Assembly: GCF_900188155.1 (NCBI RefSeq) | Contig: NZ_FZOG01000008.1 | Location: 1 to 64,000, forward strand | Length of the DNA: 64,000 bases | Reading direction: 5' to 3' | DNA from: Pseudomonas segetis | GTDB taxonomy: Bacteria; Pseudomonadota; Gammaproteobacteria; Pseudomonadales; Pseudomonadaceae | Made by a program: the position numbers and the translations under genes | The notes under the pieces: model-generated | The model's input: only the letters and a program-made list of their open reading frames with translations | What the model was told of the DNA's origin: nothing | Databases searched by the model: none | Shown here: positions 8,740 through 17,290 of the stretch, piece by piece | Layout: each line of letters opens with the position of its first letter | Position numbering within the stretch: the first letter of the stretch is position 1

Positions 8740-9717
8740 ATGACACAAACTCGCTTCAAGATTGTTTTCAGTGGTGAACTGATGCCCGGGGTGGCACTTG
8801 AGACAGCCAAGGACAATCTGGCCAAGCTTTTTAAAAGTGATAGCGCTCGAGTTAATACCCTCTTCAGCGGCAGCCCGATCGCTCTCAAGCGTGACCTGCA
8901 CGAAGACGAAGCGGACAAGTACCTTGCAGCGCTGCACAATGCTGGCGCCAAAGCCACAAAAGAGCCCGACCTGGCAGCGAGCCTTTCACTGGTTGATACC
9001 GATGAGCATAAACAAGCGCCAGAGTCGGCTGAAACAATGCAGTGTCCCAAGTGCGGACATCGTCAAGATAAAGCCATCGAATGCTCGGCCTGCGGCATCG
9101 TTATCGAGAAGTTTCTTGCACGCCAGGCTTTGCAAGAACAAGCCGCAAAAACAGCACCGGCCGCAACTACAGTCGCCCCGCCCCCGGCAGCTCATACGCC
9201 ATACGCGCCACCAAAGGCTCCAGTGGGCGAACGCCTGCCAGAGTTTGGCGAACTCAAGCCGTTTACCACCGATGGTCGTATCGGTCGCCTGCGTTTCCTG
9301 GCGTGGACCTTTGTACTAATGCTGCTTTGTGCGCCTATATTCGGTATTGCGGCGGCCGGATCCGCTATCTCGGCAACCGTTGGTGCCATATTGATGATTA
9401 TCGTCAGTATCGCGCTGGTCATTGTCGGTGTGATGATCAACGTCCAACGCCTGCATGACATTGGTTGGTCCGGCTGGCTGCTATTGATCACCATTGTGCC
9501 AATAGTCGGCAGTATCTTTAGCCTGCTGATGCTATTCATGCCTGGCACCCAGGGCCCCAATCGGTATGGCCCACCACCGCCGCCGAACAGCACATCGGTC
9601 AAGGTTCTATCGGGATTTGTCATTGTGTGCTCGGCGTTGGCCTTGCTCGGCGCCATCATCGCCCTGCTGACCATCCCGGACGCTCTCCAACTTCTACAGT
9701 CAGGAGCGGTAAACTAG
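8740..9717 (+). CDS. DUF805 membrane protein with zinc ribbon
   Basis: 325-aa protein of unknown function. Residues 1-90 form a soluble N-terminal region. A zinc-ribbon-like pair follows (MQCPKCGHRQDKAIECSACGIVIE, two CxxC), then an Ala/Pro-rich linker. The C-terminus is a DUF805 domain with four or more membrane segments and the family's GRIGRLRFLAW and RLHDIGWSGW motifs. DUF805 proteins are often small membrane proteins, so the soluble extension is unusual. It is monocistronic in appearance: 168 bp lie upstream, and a hairpin lies between it and the SDR gene. Confidence 0.8.
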   Translation: MTQTRFKIVFSGELMPGVALETAKDNLAKLFKSDSARVNTLFSGSPIALKRDLHEDEADKYLAALHNAGAKATKEPDLAASLSLVDTDEHKQAPESAETMQCPKCGHRQDKAIECSACGIVIEKFLARQALQEQAAKTAPAATTVAPPPAAHTPYAPPKAPVGERLPEFGELKPFTTDGRIGRLRFLAWTFVLMLLCAPIFGIAAAGSAISATVGAILMIIVSIALVIVGVMINVQRLHDIGWSGWLLLITIVPIVGSIFSLLMLFMPGTQGPNRYGPPPPPNSTSVKVLSGFVIVCSALALLGAIIALLTIPDALQLLQSGAVN

Positions 9718-9733
9718 CGCGAGATATCAACGC

Positions 9734-9754
9734 ATGGGGCCGCGCAGGCCCCAT
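9734..9754. terminator. GC-rich hairpin between the DUF805 and SDR genes
   Basis: Stem ATGGGGCC / GGCCCCAT with a GCGCA loop lies in the 53-bp gap just upstream of the SDR ribosome-binding site (CGGAG). There is no T-run, so it may be a weak terminator, a pause site or a transcript stabiliser. Confidence 0.4.
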
Positions 9755-9770
9755 CACGGAGTAATGCCTC

Positions 9771-10562
9771 ATGTCTCGATATGCTTTAGTTACCGGCGCC
9801 ACTAGCGGTATTGGCTTGGCCCTGGCTGAAGCACTGGCCAGGCGCGGGCGTAACCTGCTGTTGGTGGCTCGCCATCGTGAAGCCTTGGAAGCTATTGCAG
9901 CAGAGCTTGCTCAACGCTTTTCCGTCGAAGTGTTAATCCGTGCTTGCGACCTTAGCAAACCAATCCAGTTAACAGGGTTGCTGATGGAGCTGGAGGAAGG
10001 CACCTACTCCATTGATCTGCTGGTCAACAACGCAGGGCTCGGCACTTCCGGCGCATTCGTCGCCCAGGACTGGCTACAGGAACAACAACTGATAGAGGTC
10101 AACATGCTGGCTTTGGCACGCCTGTGTCATTCAGTTGGCAATGTCATGGCAGGCCAGGGTAACGGCCAGATTCTCAACGTCGCGTCCGTAGCCGCTTTCC
10201 AACCGGGTGCCTGGATGGCCAACTACTACGCCAGCAAAGCTTATGTGCTGCATTTGTCCGAGGCATTGCGCGAAGAGCTCAAGGAGCATGGTGTGGGCGT
10301 ATCAGTGCTCTGCCCTGGGCCAACGCGAAGTGCATTTTTTCGCAAAGCAGCGCTGGATGACAGGCGCCTGGCGAGCAGCAAGCTGATGATGAGCGCTGAA
10401 GAGGTGGCGCTGGCGACCGTCCGCGCACTGGATAAGAACCGCGCAATAATTATTCCCGGCTGGCGTAACCGTCTGCTGGCATTCTCGCCCAAGCTGGCAC
10501 CGCGCTGGCTAGTGCGAAAAATCAGCGCGCGAATCAATCGCCGATTTCTCGCTCATCACTAG
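9771..10562 (+). CDS. Short-chain dehydrogenase/reductase
   Basis: 263-aa classical SDR oxidoreductase. It has the NAD(P) loop TGATSGIG (residues 8-15), a basic residue pair RH after the second strand suggesting NADPH preference, NNAG in LLVNNAGLG, and the catalytic serine and Tyr-x-x-x-Lys in NYYASKAY. The substrate cannot be read from sequence. The stop codon (10560-10562) overlaps the stop codon of the convergent AAA ATPase gene by 2-3 bp, so the two genes are tail to tail with no room for a terminator. Confidence 0.88.
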   Translation: MSRYALVTGATSGIGLALAEALARRGRNLLLVARHREALEAIAAELAQRFSVEVLIRACDLSKPIQLTGLLMELEEGTYSIDLLVNNAGLGTSGAFVAQDWLQEQQLIEVNMLALARLCHSVGNVMAGQGNGQILNVASVAAFQPGAWMANYYASKAYVLHLSEALREELKEHGVGVSVLCPGPTRSAFFRKAALDDRRLASSKLMMSAEEVALATVRALDKNRAIIIPGWRNRLLAFSPKLAPRWLVRKISARINRRFLAHH

Positions 10563-12043
10563 TCGCTGGCAGCTACTGTTCGATCTTTCGCCCAAGTGCG
10601 CAACGCATCCAGATGCTCTGCCATCACCACTGATAACGGCGAAGTCGTCTGAATCTCGTGCCGCAGTATTGCTATATCCACTGGCTGCTGTCGCGCCTGG
10701 GCTGTATACAACGCACTAACCACCACCTGCTCGATTTCCGCACCCGAAAAGCCATCAGAGGCATTGGCCAGCAATTTCAAATCGAATTGCTGAGGGTCAA
10801 GCTCACGTCGCTTGAGATGGATGCTGAAAATCTCCTCGCGGGTCGCGGCATTGGGTAAATCGACAAAGAACATCTCGTCAAACCGCCCTTTGCGCACCAG
10901 TTCAGGCGGCAGGCGCTCGATGACGTTGGCAGTGGCAACCATAAATACCGACGACTTGCGTTCGGCCATCCAGGTTAGAAGTGTGCCGAGCACCCGCTGG
11001 CTTACGCCACCGTCATTATCACCGCTGGCCAGGCCTTTTTCGATTTCATCAATCCACAGCACACAGGGCGACATCTGCTCCGCCAACGTCAGCGCTTCAC
11101 GCAGGTTGCGCTCGGTCTCGCCGAAGAACTTGTTGTACAGGCTGGCAAAATCCAGGCGCAGCAGCGGCAGTCCCCATAACCCGGCAATGGCCTTGGCCGC
11201 CAAGCTCTTGCCGCCACCTTGAACACCGACCAACAGCACCCCCTTGGGAATATCCTGCATGGTGGCGTCAACAAACGCGGCCTGACGGTCAGCCAGCCAG
11301 CGCTTGAGGTTTTCAAGACCACCGACATCGGCAAACTGCGCTGTTTCATACTCAAAACTGAGGACGCTTTCGAGATCGAGCAGTTGTGATTTGGCCTTGT
11401 TCAGCTCAGGCAAGTCATCCTGGGTGATCGCGCCGTCATCACAAATGACCTTGCGCGCCAGGATGCGCGCCTCGGCATGACTCATCCCGCGTAGGTTCTT
11501 CACCACTTGCTGCAAGGTGCGGTTGTCGGTGCGTACACGAATATTGCGATTGCGCTCGCTCCAGCGCGCCGCCTCCTCGCGAACGATTGCCAACAACTCA
11601 TCTTCGCCCGGCAATGCCAGGCTGAAACGCGCGGCGTAGCGCTGAACTTCCGGCGGCAGCTTGCAAGCATGTGAAACCAGCACCAGCGTCGGCTTGTGCA
11701 GGTTGTCATCCATGGCAATTTCCTTGAGCAAGCGCACCAGCTTCGGGTTGTCGGGCAAGAACGGGTGCAAGTCGCACATGACATACAGATTGGGTTGCGG
11801 ATCGGCCTTGATCAAACGCAATGCCGCTTCAGGCTCATGCGAGCCTTCATGGCCCAAAGTACCAGTGGCAAAGCCCAGGTGCTGCAAGCCTTCGGTAACC
11901 GACCATGTGTACAGGCCCAGGCTGCGCTTGACCGCCAGACTGGTAAGCGTTTGCAGTACCCGCAGCTCATCCCAGGACTCGATCAGCACCAGCTTTACTT
12001 TCGAGTCGAGCACCAGGCCTAGATCATGTATATCGTTTTTCAC
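10559..12043 (-). CDS. AAA-family ATPase, Ycf46-like
   Basis: 494-aa cytosolic ATPase with an N-terminal half resembling Ycf46-type proteins (LVLIESWDELRVLQTLTSLAVKR), a helical middle, and one AAA module. The module shows Walker A GVQGGGKSLAAK, Walker B CVLWIDEIEKG, sensor 1 in FMVATAN and the arginine-finger/SRH segment LPPELVRKGRFDEMFFVDLP. Function in Pseudomonas is unknown. I recall the cyanobacterial Ycf46 homologue being linked to CO2 use; that should not be transferred without evidence. The gene ends inside the stop of the SDR gene and is followed upstream by 345 bp of non-coding DNA before coq7. Confidence 0.82.
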   Translation of the reverse strand: MKNDIHDLGLVLDSKVKLVLIESWDELRVLQTLTSLAVKRSLGLYTWSVTEGLQHLGFATGTLGHEGSHEPEAALRLIKADPQPNLYVMCDLHPFLPDNPKLVRLLKEIAMDDNLHKPTLVLVSHACKLPPEVQRYAARFSLALPGEDELLAIVREEAARWSERNRNIRVRTDNRTLQQVVKNLRGMSHAEARILARKVICDDGAITQDDLPELNKAKSQLLDLESVLSFEYETAQFADVGGLENLKRWLADRQAAFVDATMQDIPKGVLLVGVQGGGKSLAAKAIAGLWGLPLLRLDFASLYNKFFGETERNLREALTLAEQMSPCVLWIDEIEKGLASGDNDGGVSQRVLGTLLTWMAERKSSVFMVATANVIERLPPELVRKGRFDEMFFVDLPNAATREEIFSIHLKRRELDPQQFDLKLLANASDGFSGAEIEQVVVSALYTAQARQQPVDIAILRHEIQTTSPLSVVMAEHLDALRTWAKDRTVAASD

Positions 12044-12388
12044 AGTAACTCCCTGACCTATCCACTGTAATGACCATGCCCCCTAGCGCTTTTTTCAACC
12101 ACGGGCGCCCGCTTCATCATCGACCAATCGGTAGCCACGCGCAGACATCCCGTCGCAGCAGCAACGGATAGTAAAACGCCTGGCAAACTTAATCTTGTAA
12201 CTGGGCAAGATTTCACTCAAGGAAAGCAGTGAAATTAATAATCCATGATCATCCTCTATCATAAGCAGCGAACACGCCGCTCAGTAGGCTGGTGCGGCAA
12301 GTGCTACCTGCCCCGGCTGATCTCGATCAAGCCTTGTTCCAACGATTAGCGTAAACTGTAGGCAATTGTTCTCGCCGGAGGTTATCCC
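12044..12388. other. 345-bp intergenic region, divergent AAA ATPase / coq7
   Basis: No convincing coding sequence. The longest candidate, starting at 12070, is a 33-codon frame with low-complexity composition. The region must hold the two divergent promoters and the coq7 ribosome-binding site (GGAGG near 12376-12381). In P. aeruginosa, as I recall, a HIT-family gene sits here; I see no trace of one. Confidence 0.5.
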
Positions 12389-13036
12389 ATGGCCAGTGAC
12401 CGCCAATATTCCCCTGTGGATCGCCTGCTGTTGCAGGCTGATGTCGCGTTACGCACGCTGCTGCCATTCAGTGGCCAGCCAACGCGTCCATCACCCGCTG
12501 TTGTACAGCCGGAAACTGAACTTGATCAGCAAGAGGCCAAGCACATTGCCGGGTTGATGCGTATCAACCATACCGGCGAGGTTTGTGCTCAGGCGCTGTA
12601 CCAAGGCCAGGCCCTGACCGCTAAATTGCCAGAAGTTCGAGCGGCGATGGAGCACTCGGCCGACGAGGAGGTCGATCACCTTGCCTGGTGCGAGCAGCGC
12701 ATTCACCAGCTTGGCGGCCGGCCAAGTGTTTTCAACCCACTGTTTTATGGGTTGTCGTTCGGCGTTGGCGCCCTCGCCGGCCTGGTCAGTGACAGGGTTA
12801 GCCTGGGGTTTGTGGCCGCCACTGAAGACCAGGTGGTCAAGCATCTGGATGAGCACTTGGTACAGGTGCCAGAGCATGACGAAAAGACCCGGGCGATTCT
12901 TGAGCAAATGCGTGAAGACGAAAGCCATCACGCCAACACTGCGCTCGAAGCAGGCGGTATCAAGTTCCCAAGACCGGTAAAGTTCGGCATGACCCTGCTG
13001 TCGAAAGTGATGACCAAAAGCGCGTATCGCATCTGA
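12389..13036 (+). CDS. coq7: 2-polyprenyl-3-methyl-6-methoxy-1,4-benzoquinol monooxygenase Coq7
   Basis: Membrane-associated di-iron hydroxylase for the last ring hydroxylation of ubiquinone synthesis. The 215-aa product carries paired ferritin-like metal motifs: GLMRINHTGEVCAQALYQGQ and SADEEVDHLAWCEQRI in the first half, and ATEDQVVKHLDEHL and REDESHHANTALEAGG in the second. A hydrophobic patch (FNPLFYGLSFGVGALAGLV) fits peripheral membrane binding. The ATG is preceded by a clear GGAGG. Confidence 0.96.
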   Translation: MASDRQYSPVDRLLLQADVALRTLLPFSGQPTRPSPAVVQPETELDQQEAKHIAGLMRINHTGEVCAQALYQGQALTAKLPEVRAAMEHSADEEVDHLAWCEQRIHQLGGRPSVFNPLFYGLSFGVGALAGLVSDRVSLGFVAATEDQVVKHLDEHLVQVPEHDEKTRAILEQMREDESHHANTALEAGGIKFPRPVKFGMTLLSKVMTKSAYRI

Positions 13037-13149
13037 GGCCAGGCTTATTCAAACCTGGCTTGTAAAAAGCTGATACCAGCAGGACCTAGTCGGGTAGGAA
13101 ACTCGGCTGGGTGCCAACCTGCAGGCCTGTAAACACAAGGAATGTGCTT

Positions 13150-13917
13150 ATGCTGATTAAACCAACTCGCCTAAAACTAATTGCCGGAGTGCTCGCCGCT
13201 TTACCTTTCTACAGCGCTGCAAGCGAATGGAGCTATTCCGGACACAACGCCCCGGATCATTGGGCCATGCTCGATACCAACGGCGGTTATGCAACCTGCG
13301 CCAAAGGCACTCACCAATCACCTATTGATATACCCAGTGCCAGCGCAACCCATATCAACGCGGCATCGGCCAGCCTTAGTTTCAACTATCAGCGCAGCCC
13401 GCTGGATGTGGTCAACAATGGGCACTCGATTCAGGCCAACGTACAGGGTGACAACAGCCTTGTGTTTCAAGGCAAGACTTACCAGTTGCTGCAGTTTCAC
13501 TTTCACTCCCCAAGCGAACACCTGTACAACGGCAAACACTTTCCCATGGAAATGCATTGGGTCAACCAGGCAGCGGATGGTTCGTTATTAGTGGTTGCCG
13601 CGATGATTAAGAGTGGAGAGAGCAACACCGAGCTCGAGCACATCTGGAGCAAAATGCTGCCGCAGAAAAAGGGAGCTCAGGTGCAGATCGGCCAAGCGCA
13701 AGCACCTGACCTGAGCAAGACCCTGCCCAGCACCAGCAAACACTTTTTCTACCAGGGATCACTGACCACACCGCCCTGCACCGAAGGCGTGCAATGGGTG
13801 TTGTTCGAACAGCCATTGCAGCTGTCAGAAGGCCAGATCAGCGCATTCCGGCATATTTTTGCCGACAATCACCGCCCAGCAGCAGCGATCAATCAGCGCG
13901 AAATTGATGAAGACTAA
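13150..13917 (+). CDS. Periplasmic alpha-class carbonic anhydrase
   Basis: Zinc enzyme interconverting CO2 and bicarbonate, probably secreted to the periplasm. The ATG at 13150 (AAGG 9 bp upstream) gives 255 aa with a signal peptide (MLIKPTRLKLIAGVLAALPFYSAAS, cleavage near residue 24). The mature part has the alpha-CA signatures: SPIDI, the zinc histidines in LLQFHFHSPSEH and MEMHWV, and SLTTPPCTEGVQWVLF. A possible upstream start at 13111 would bury the signal peptide. It lies between coq7 and speD, which I recall as neighbours in P. aeruginosa, so it looks like a lineage-specific insertion or a loss in P. aeruginosa. Confidence 0.92.
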   Translation: MLIKPTRLKLIAGVLAALPFYSAASEWSYSGHNAPDHWAMLDTNGGYATCAKGTHQSPIDIPSASATHINAASASLSFNYQRSPLDVVNNGHSIQANVQGDNSLVFQGKTYQLLQFHFHSPSEHLYNGKHFPMEMHWVNQAADGSLLVVAAMIKSGESNTELEHIWSKMLPQKKGAQVQIGQAQAPDLSKTLPSTSKHFFYQGSLTTPPCTEGVQWVLFEQPLQLSEGQISAFRHIFADNHRPAAAINQREIDED

Positions 13918-13930
13918 AGCAGCATTATAA

Positions 13931-13955
13931 AAGAGCCCGCATTAGCGGGCTCTTT
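13931..13955. terminator. Bidirectional intrinsic terminator, carbonic anhydrase / speD
   Basis: A-rich tract, stem AGAGCCCGC / GCGGGCTCT with an ATTA loop, then TTTCT. It lies between convergent genes and can serve both. Confidence 0.85.
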
Positions 13956-13968
13956 CTCAGCTGGGCAG

Positions 13969-14763
13969 CTACTTGGGCATATTGCGCGCGTAGAAGATCT
14001 CCAGCATCTCGTGACGCAAGCGCGCCTCGACCTGCTGACGTTGCTCTGGCGTCAGGCTACGGGTGGCATCACCGAACAGGTAATCATCCAGGTCGTAGTT
14101 CTTGAGCAACATCTTGGTGTGGAAGAGGTTTTCCTGATACACGTTAACGTCAGTCATTTGATAGGCGTCTTGCGTGTCATCAGACAGGTAATTCTGAATC
14201 GAATTGATTTCATGATCGATAAAGTGCTTCTTGCCTTCGACGTCGCGAGTAAAGCCTCGCACGCGGTAGTCGACCGTCACGATATCCGAATCAAATTGAT
14301 GAATCAGGTAATTCAGTGCCTTGAGCGGTGAAATCACGCCGCAAGTCGATACGTCGATATCAACCCGGAAAGTGGCAATACCGTCTACCGGATGGATTTC
14401 CGGATAGGTATGTACGGTGATGTGGCTTTTGTCCAGATGCGCAAGGATGGTCTCAGGCAACGGGCCTGGTGACTCCTCTATCTGGCTTTCGGTCGGCTCA
14501 ACCGGCTGCTCGGAAATCAGGATGGTTACGCTGGCGCCTTGCGGCTCGTAATCCTGGCGGGCAATGTTGAGGATGTTGGCACCGATAATGTCAACAACAT
14601 CAGTGAGAATCTGCGTCAGGCGCTCAGCATCGTACTCTTCGTCGATGTACTGAACATACGCCTGTTGGTCCTCAGGCGTTTCCGCGTAGCAGATGTCATA
14701 GATGTTGAAGCTCAAGGTCTTGGTCAGGTTGTTGAACCCATGGAGCTTGAGTCTGCTTTTCAC
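13969..14763 (-). CDS. speD: S-adenosylmethionine decarboxylase proenzyme
   Basis: Makes decarboxylated SAM, the aminopropyl donor for spermidine. It matches the gammaproteobacterial (E. coli-type) SpeD. The autocleavage site is the Lys-Ser bond in HLDKSHITVHTYPE, where the serine becomes the pyruvoyl cofactor. The conserved VSTCGVISPLKALNYLIHQ and RGFTRD segments are present. I chose the GTG at 14763 (VKSRLKLHGFNNLTK), which gives 264 aa, the E. coli length; an ATG at 14820 would add 19 residues absent from homologues I know. It is transcribed toward the shared terminator with the carbonic anhydrase gene. Confidence 0.93.
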   Translation of the reverse strand: MKSRLKLHGFNNLTKTLSFNIYDICYAETPEDQQAYVQYIDEEYDAERLTQILTDVVDIIGANILNIARQDYEPQGASVTILISEQPVEPTESQIEESPGPLPETILAHLDKSHITVHTYPEIHPVDGIATFRVDIDVSTCGVISPLKALNYLIHQFDSDIVTVDYRVRGFTRDVEGKKHFIDHEINSIQNYLSDDTQDAYQMTDVNVYQENLFHTKMLLKNYDLDDYLFGDATRSLTPEQRQQVEARLRHEMLEIFYARNMPK

Positions 14764-14897
14764 CGTTTTAAAACTCTCTATAGAAAGCGGCAAGGCCGCG
14801 TGGTCGAGCATGCCCGTCAACCGCGAAGTTCTCGGTTGCGTAGGACGGTTAACACCTCTTCGCTTTGGCGATTTTGGTTATGTGTACGAAGCGCATA

Positions 14898-14917
14898 GCG
14901 CCCCTAAAAAGGGGCGC
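14898..14917. terminator. Hairpin between OsmC-family gene and speD
   Basis: Stem GCGCCCC / GGGGCGC with a TAAAAA loop, lying between the OsmC stop and the speD start (both minus strand). No clear U-run follows on the minus strand, so terminator strength is uncertain. Confidence 0.4.
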
Positions 14918-15022
14918 CATTATGCAGATGCAAAGCAGCGCCCGCCAGAGTGTGAACGCTGCAAATGATAAAAGGATGTCAGCAGCAGGCTAAAACATCA
15001 GGTGAAGATGCCTGAACGCAGC

Positions 15023-15454
15023 TTATTGGGCCTGGCCGAGCTCGACAATCTCGTAGTCGTGGGTAATCTCAACCCCTCCGCGAGCCAGCATGATTGATGC
15101 AGAGCAGTACTTCTCGGCCGACAACTCGACGGCCCGCTTGACCTGCGCCTCTTTCAAGCCGCGCCCCTTGACCACGAAATGCAGATGGATCTTGGTGAAC
15201 ACCTTGGGCTCTTCGCCCGCACGCTCGGCTTCAAGGAACGCCTCGCAGCTTTCAACCGCCTGACGTGATTTCTTGAGGATGCTCACCACATCAAAGTTGC
15301 TGCAGCCGCCAAGGCCAATCAGCACCATTTCCATGGGGCGCACACCCAGGTTACGTCCACCGCTTTCAGGGGGGCCATCCATAACCACGGCGTGACCGCT
15401 ACCAGACTCACCAATAAACAGGGCTTCGCCAGCCCATTGAATGCGCGCTTTCAT
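15023..15454 (-). CDS. OsmC/YhfA-type protein
   Basis: 143-aa OsmC-like protein. The OsmC fold has two redox-active cysteines: here Cys in GLGGCSNFDVV and in AEKYCSASIML, the family's typical positions, which act on organic hydroperoxides in Ohr/OsmC. The YhfA branch has no firmly assigned role. The ATG at 15454 has GGAGG about 8 bp upstream; an earlier in-frame start at 15475 is less likely. It is divergent from vfr. Confidence 0.88.
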   Translation of the reverse strand: MKARIQWAGEALFIGESGSGHAVVMDGPPESGGRNLGVRPMEMVLIGLGGCSNFDVVSILKKSRQAVESCEAFLEAERAGEEPKVFTKIHLHFVVKGRGLKEAQVKRAVELSAEKYCSASIMLARGGVEITHDYEIVELGQAQ

Positions 15455-15608
15455 TACCAAGCCTCCGCTGATCAAAAGGCCAGCAGCTTATCACAGCCCT
15501 CTAAACACCCGGCTATAGCTGTACTTTGGTAAAAGTTCAACTCAATGTTGTTAGCTGGGTCGCAAAATGAGCCCGTGTAAGATAGTGTTGGTTAAGCTGA
15601 CGCCACTT

Positions 15609-15629
15609 TACTGGCACACTAGCTCACAT
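15609..15629 (+). promoter_or_regulatory. Candidate Vfr/CRP-type half-site upstream of vfr
   Basis: The stretch ending in TCACAT (15624-15629) matches the right half of the Vfr consensus (YAGWTCACAT) with one mismatch. The left half (TGGCA) is displaced by about one base from the TGNGA position. vfr autoregulation is reported in P. aeruginosa, so a site 60-80 bp upstream of the start is plausible but unproven. Confidence 0.35.
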
Positions 15630-15689
15630 AACTAATAAGAAAACGCCTGCTGAACAAGGCACACATCTTTTATATTTCGGGACTCGGGC

Positions 15690-16334
15690 ATGGTCGCAAT
15701 AACCCTTACACCTAAAATAAAGAACCTCGACAAGCTTCTTGCACATTGTCATCGCCGTCGTTACACGGCTAAAAGCACCATCATCTATGCGGGTGACCGC
15801 TGCGAAACGCTGTTCTTCATTGTTAAAGGCTCGGTGACGATCCTGATTGAAGATGACGACGGCCGTGAGATGATCATCGCGTACCTCAACTCGGGCGATT
15901 TTTTCGGCGAGCTGGGCCTGTTTGATAAAGAAGGCGCCGACAAAGAGCGCAGCGCCTGGGTCCGCGCAAAAACCGAGTGTGAAGTCGCCGAACTAAGCTA
16001 CACCAAGTTTCGCGAACTGACGGAACAGGACCCGGACATCCTCTATGCGCTGGGCAGCCAGATGGCTGAGCGTCTGCGCAACACCACGCGCAAAGTGGGC
16101 GACCTGGCATTCCTTGATGTAACCGGGCGTGTGGCCCGTACCCTGCTTGATCTGTGCAAGCAGCCTGATGCGATGACTCATCCTGATGGCATGCAGATCA
16201 AGATTACTCGCCAGGAAATCGGCCGGATCGTCGGCTGCTCCCGTGAAATGGTCGGTCGTGTACTTAAAGCCCTTGAAGAACAGGGCCTGGTCCATGTCAA
16301 AGGCAAAACCATGGTTGTTTTCGGCACGCGCTGA
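15690..16334 (+). CDS. vfr: cAMP-binding global regulator Vfr (CRP family)
   Basis: Cytosolic cAMP-dependent transcription factor; in P. aeruginosa it controls virulence, twitching and quorum-sensing genes. The 214-aa product has an N-terminal cyclic-nucleotide-binding beta-barrel with the phosphate cassette SGDFFGELGLF and RSAWVRA. A dimer helix follows. The C-terminal helix-turn-helix is RQEIGRIVGCSREMVGRVLKALE. The sequence is nearly continuous with the PAO1 protein as I remember it. It is divergent from the OsmC gene and followed by a strong terminator. Confidence 0.97.
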   Translation: MVAITLTPKIKNLDKLLAHCHRRRYTAKSTIIYAGDRCETLFFIVKGSVTILIEDDDGREMIIAYLNSGDFFGELGLFDKEGADKERSAWVRAKTECEVAELSYTKFRELTEQDPDILYALGSQMAERLRNTTRKVGDLAFLDVTGRVARTLLDLCKQPDAMTHPDGMQIKITRQEIGRIVGCSREMVGRVLKALEEQGLVHVKGKTMVVFGTR

Positions 16335-16359
16335 TAGCGCTACAGTGCCAGAAGCTGCA

Positions 16360-16402
16360 AAAAAACCGCTACCCAGGACAGACTGAAGTAGCGGTTTTTT
16401 CT
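16360..16402 (+). terminator. Intrinsic terminator after vfr
   Basis: AAAAACCGCTAC and GTAGCGGTTTTTT form a stem around a 15-nt loop, followed by a T-run. The A-run on the other side could also serve trpC, which converges from the right. Confidence 0.85.
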
Positions 16403-16450
16403 TACCTGCACGGCCATGGCCGGCGATAGCTAGATGCTTGGCATCAGACC

Positions 16451-17290
16451 TCAATCAACATCAAGATTGCTACTGATCAAGCGCTTGCGTTCCGGGAAAA
16501 ACAGGCGCTCGAGTTCAGCCCCTGGCTTTTCTGCACGCATAAAGATTTCGCCAACCAGAAATGCATAGACCTCGTTGATTTCCATCAACTCGACATCAGC
16601 ACGATTGAGGATACCGCTCTCGGTCACAACCAGGCGCTCACGTGGAATTCTCGGCAATAACTCCAGGGTCGTCTCAAGGTTGACCTCAAAGGTGTGCAGG
16701 TCGCGATTGTTGATGCCGATAAGCGGGGTGTCCAGCGTCTGCAATGCACGGTCCAATTCCTGGCTATCGTGCACCTCGACCAAAACATCAAGATCGAATG
16801 ACTTGGCTGTCGCCGCCAGCTCTGCCATTTGCCCATCGTCCAGCGCAGAGACAATGAGCAATACACAATCGGCGCCCAAAGCACGGGCTTCGACAATCTG
16901 GTAGGGATCGATCATGAAATCCTTGCGGATCACCGGCAGAGTACATGCATTGCGCGCCAACTGTAGAAAATGATCCGCGCCCTGGAAAAAATCGATATCG
17001 GTGAGCACTGACAAGCAGGTTGCGCCGCCATCCTGATAACACTTGGCTATTGCTGCCGGATCAAAGTCCTCACGGATCACGCCTTTGCTTGGCGAGGCTT
17101 TTTTGATCTCGGCAATCACCGCCGATTTCTTAGCTGCAGCCTGTTCAATCAGGGCCTGAGCAAAGCCCCGTGGCGCATCCGCAGCTCGCGCTTCACGCTC
17201 CAACTCACCAAGGCTGGTAATACGGCTGCGTGCAGCAACCTCTTCGACTTTACGCGCAAGAATCTTTTCCAGAACTGTTGGCACGCTCAC
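16451..17290 (-). CDS. trpC: Indole-3-glycerol-phosphate synthase
   Basis: Cyclises the anthranilate-derived carboxyphenylaminodeoxyribulose-5-phosphate to indole-3-glycerol phosphate. The 279-aa TIM barrel shows AEIKKASPSKGVIREDF, VIRKDFMIDPYQI, EVHD, GINNRDL and VTESGI, the full catalytic set. The start is GTG at 17290 (VSVPTVLEKILARK), overlapping the trpD TGA as GTGA; the longer frame upstream lies inside trpD. It is the last gene of the trpEGDC block. Confidence 0.96.
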   Translation of the reverse strand: MSVPTVLEKILARKVEEVAARSRITSLGELEREARAADAPRGFAQALIEQAAAKKSAVIAEIKKASPSKGVIREDFDPAAIAKCYQDGGATCLSVLTDIDFFQGADHFLQLARNACTLPVIRKDFMIDPYQIVEARALGADCVLLIVSALDDGQMAELAATAKSFDLDVLVEVHDSQELDRALQTLDTPLIGINNRDLHTFEVNLETTLELLPRIPRERLVVTESGILNRADVELMEINEVYAFLVGEIFMRAEKPGAELERLFFPERKRLISSNLDVD

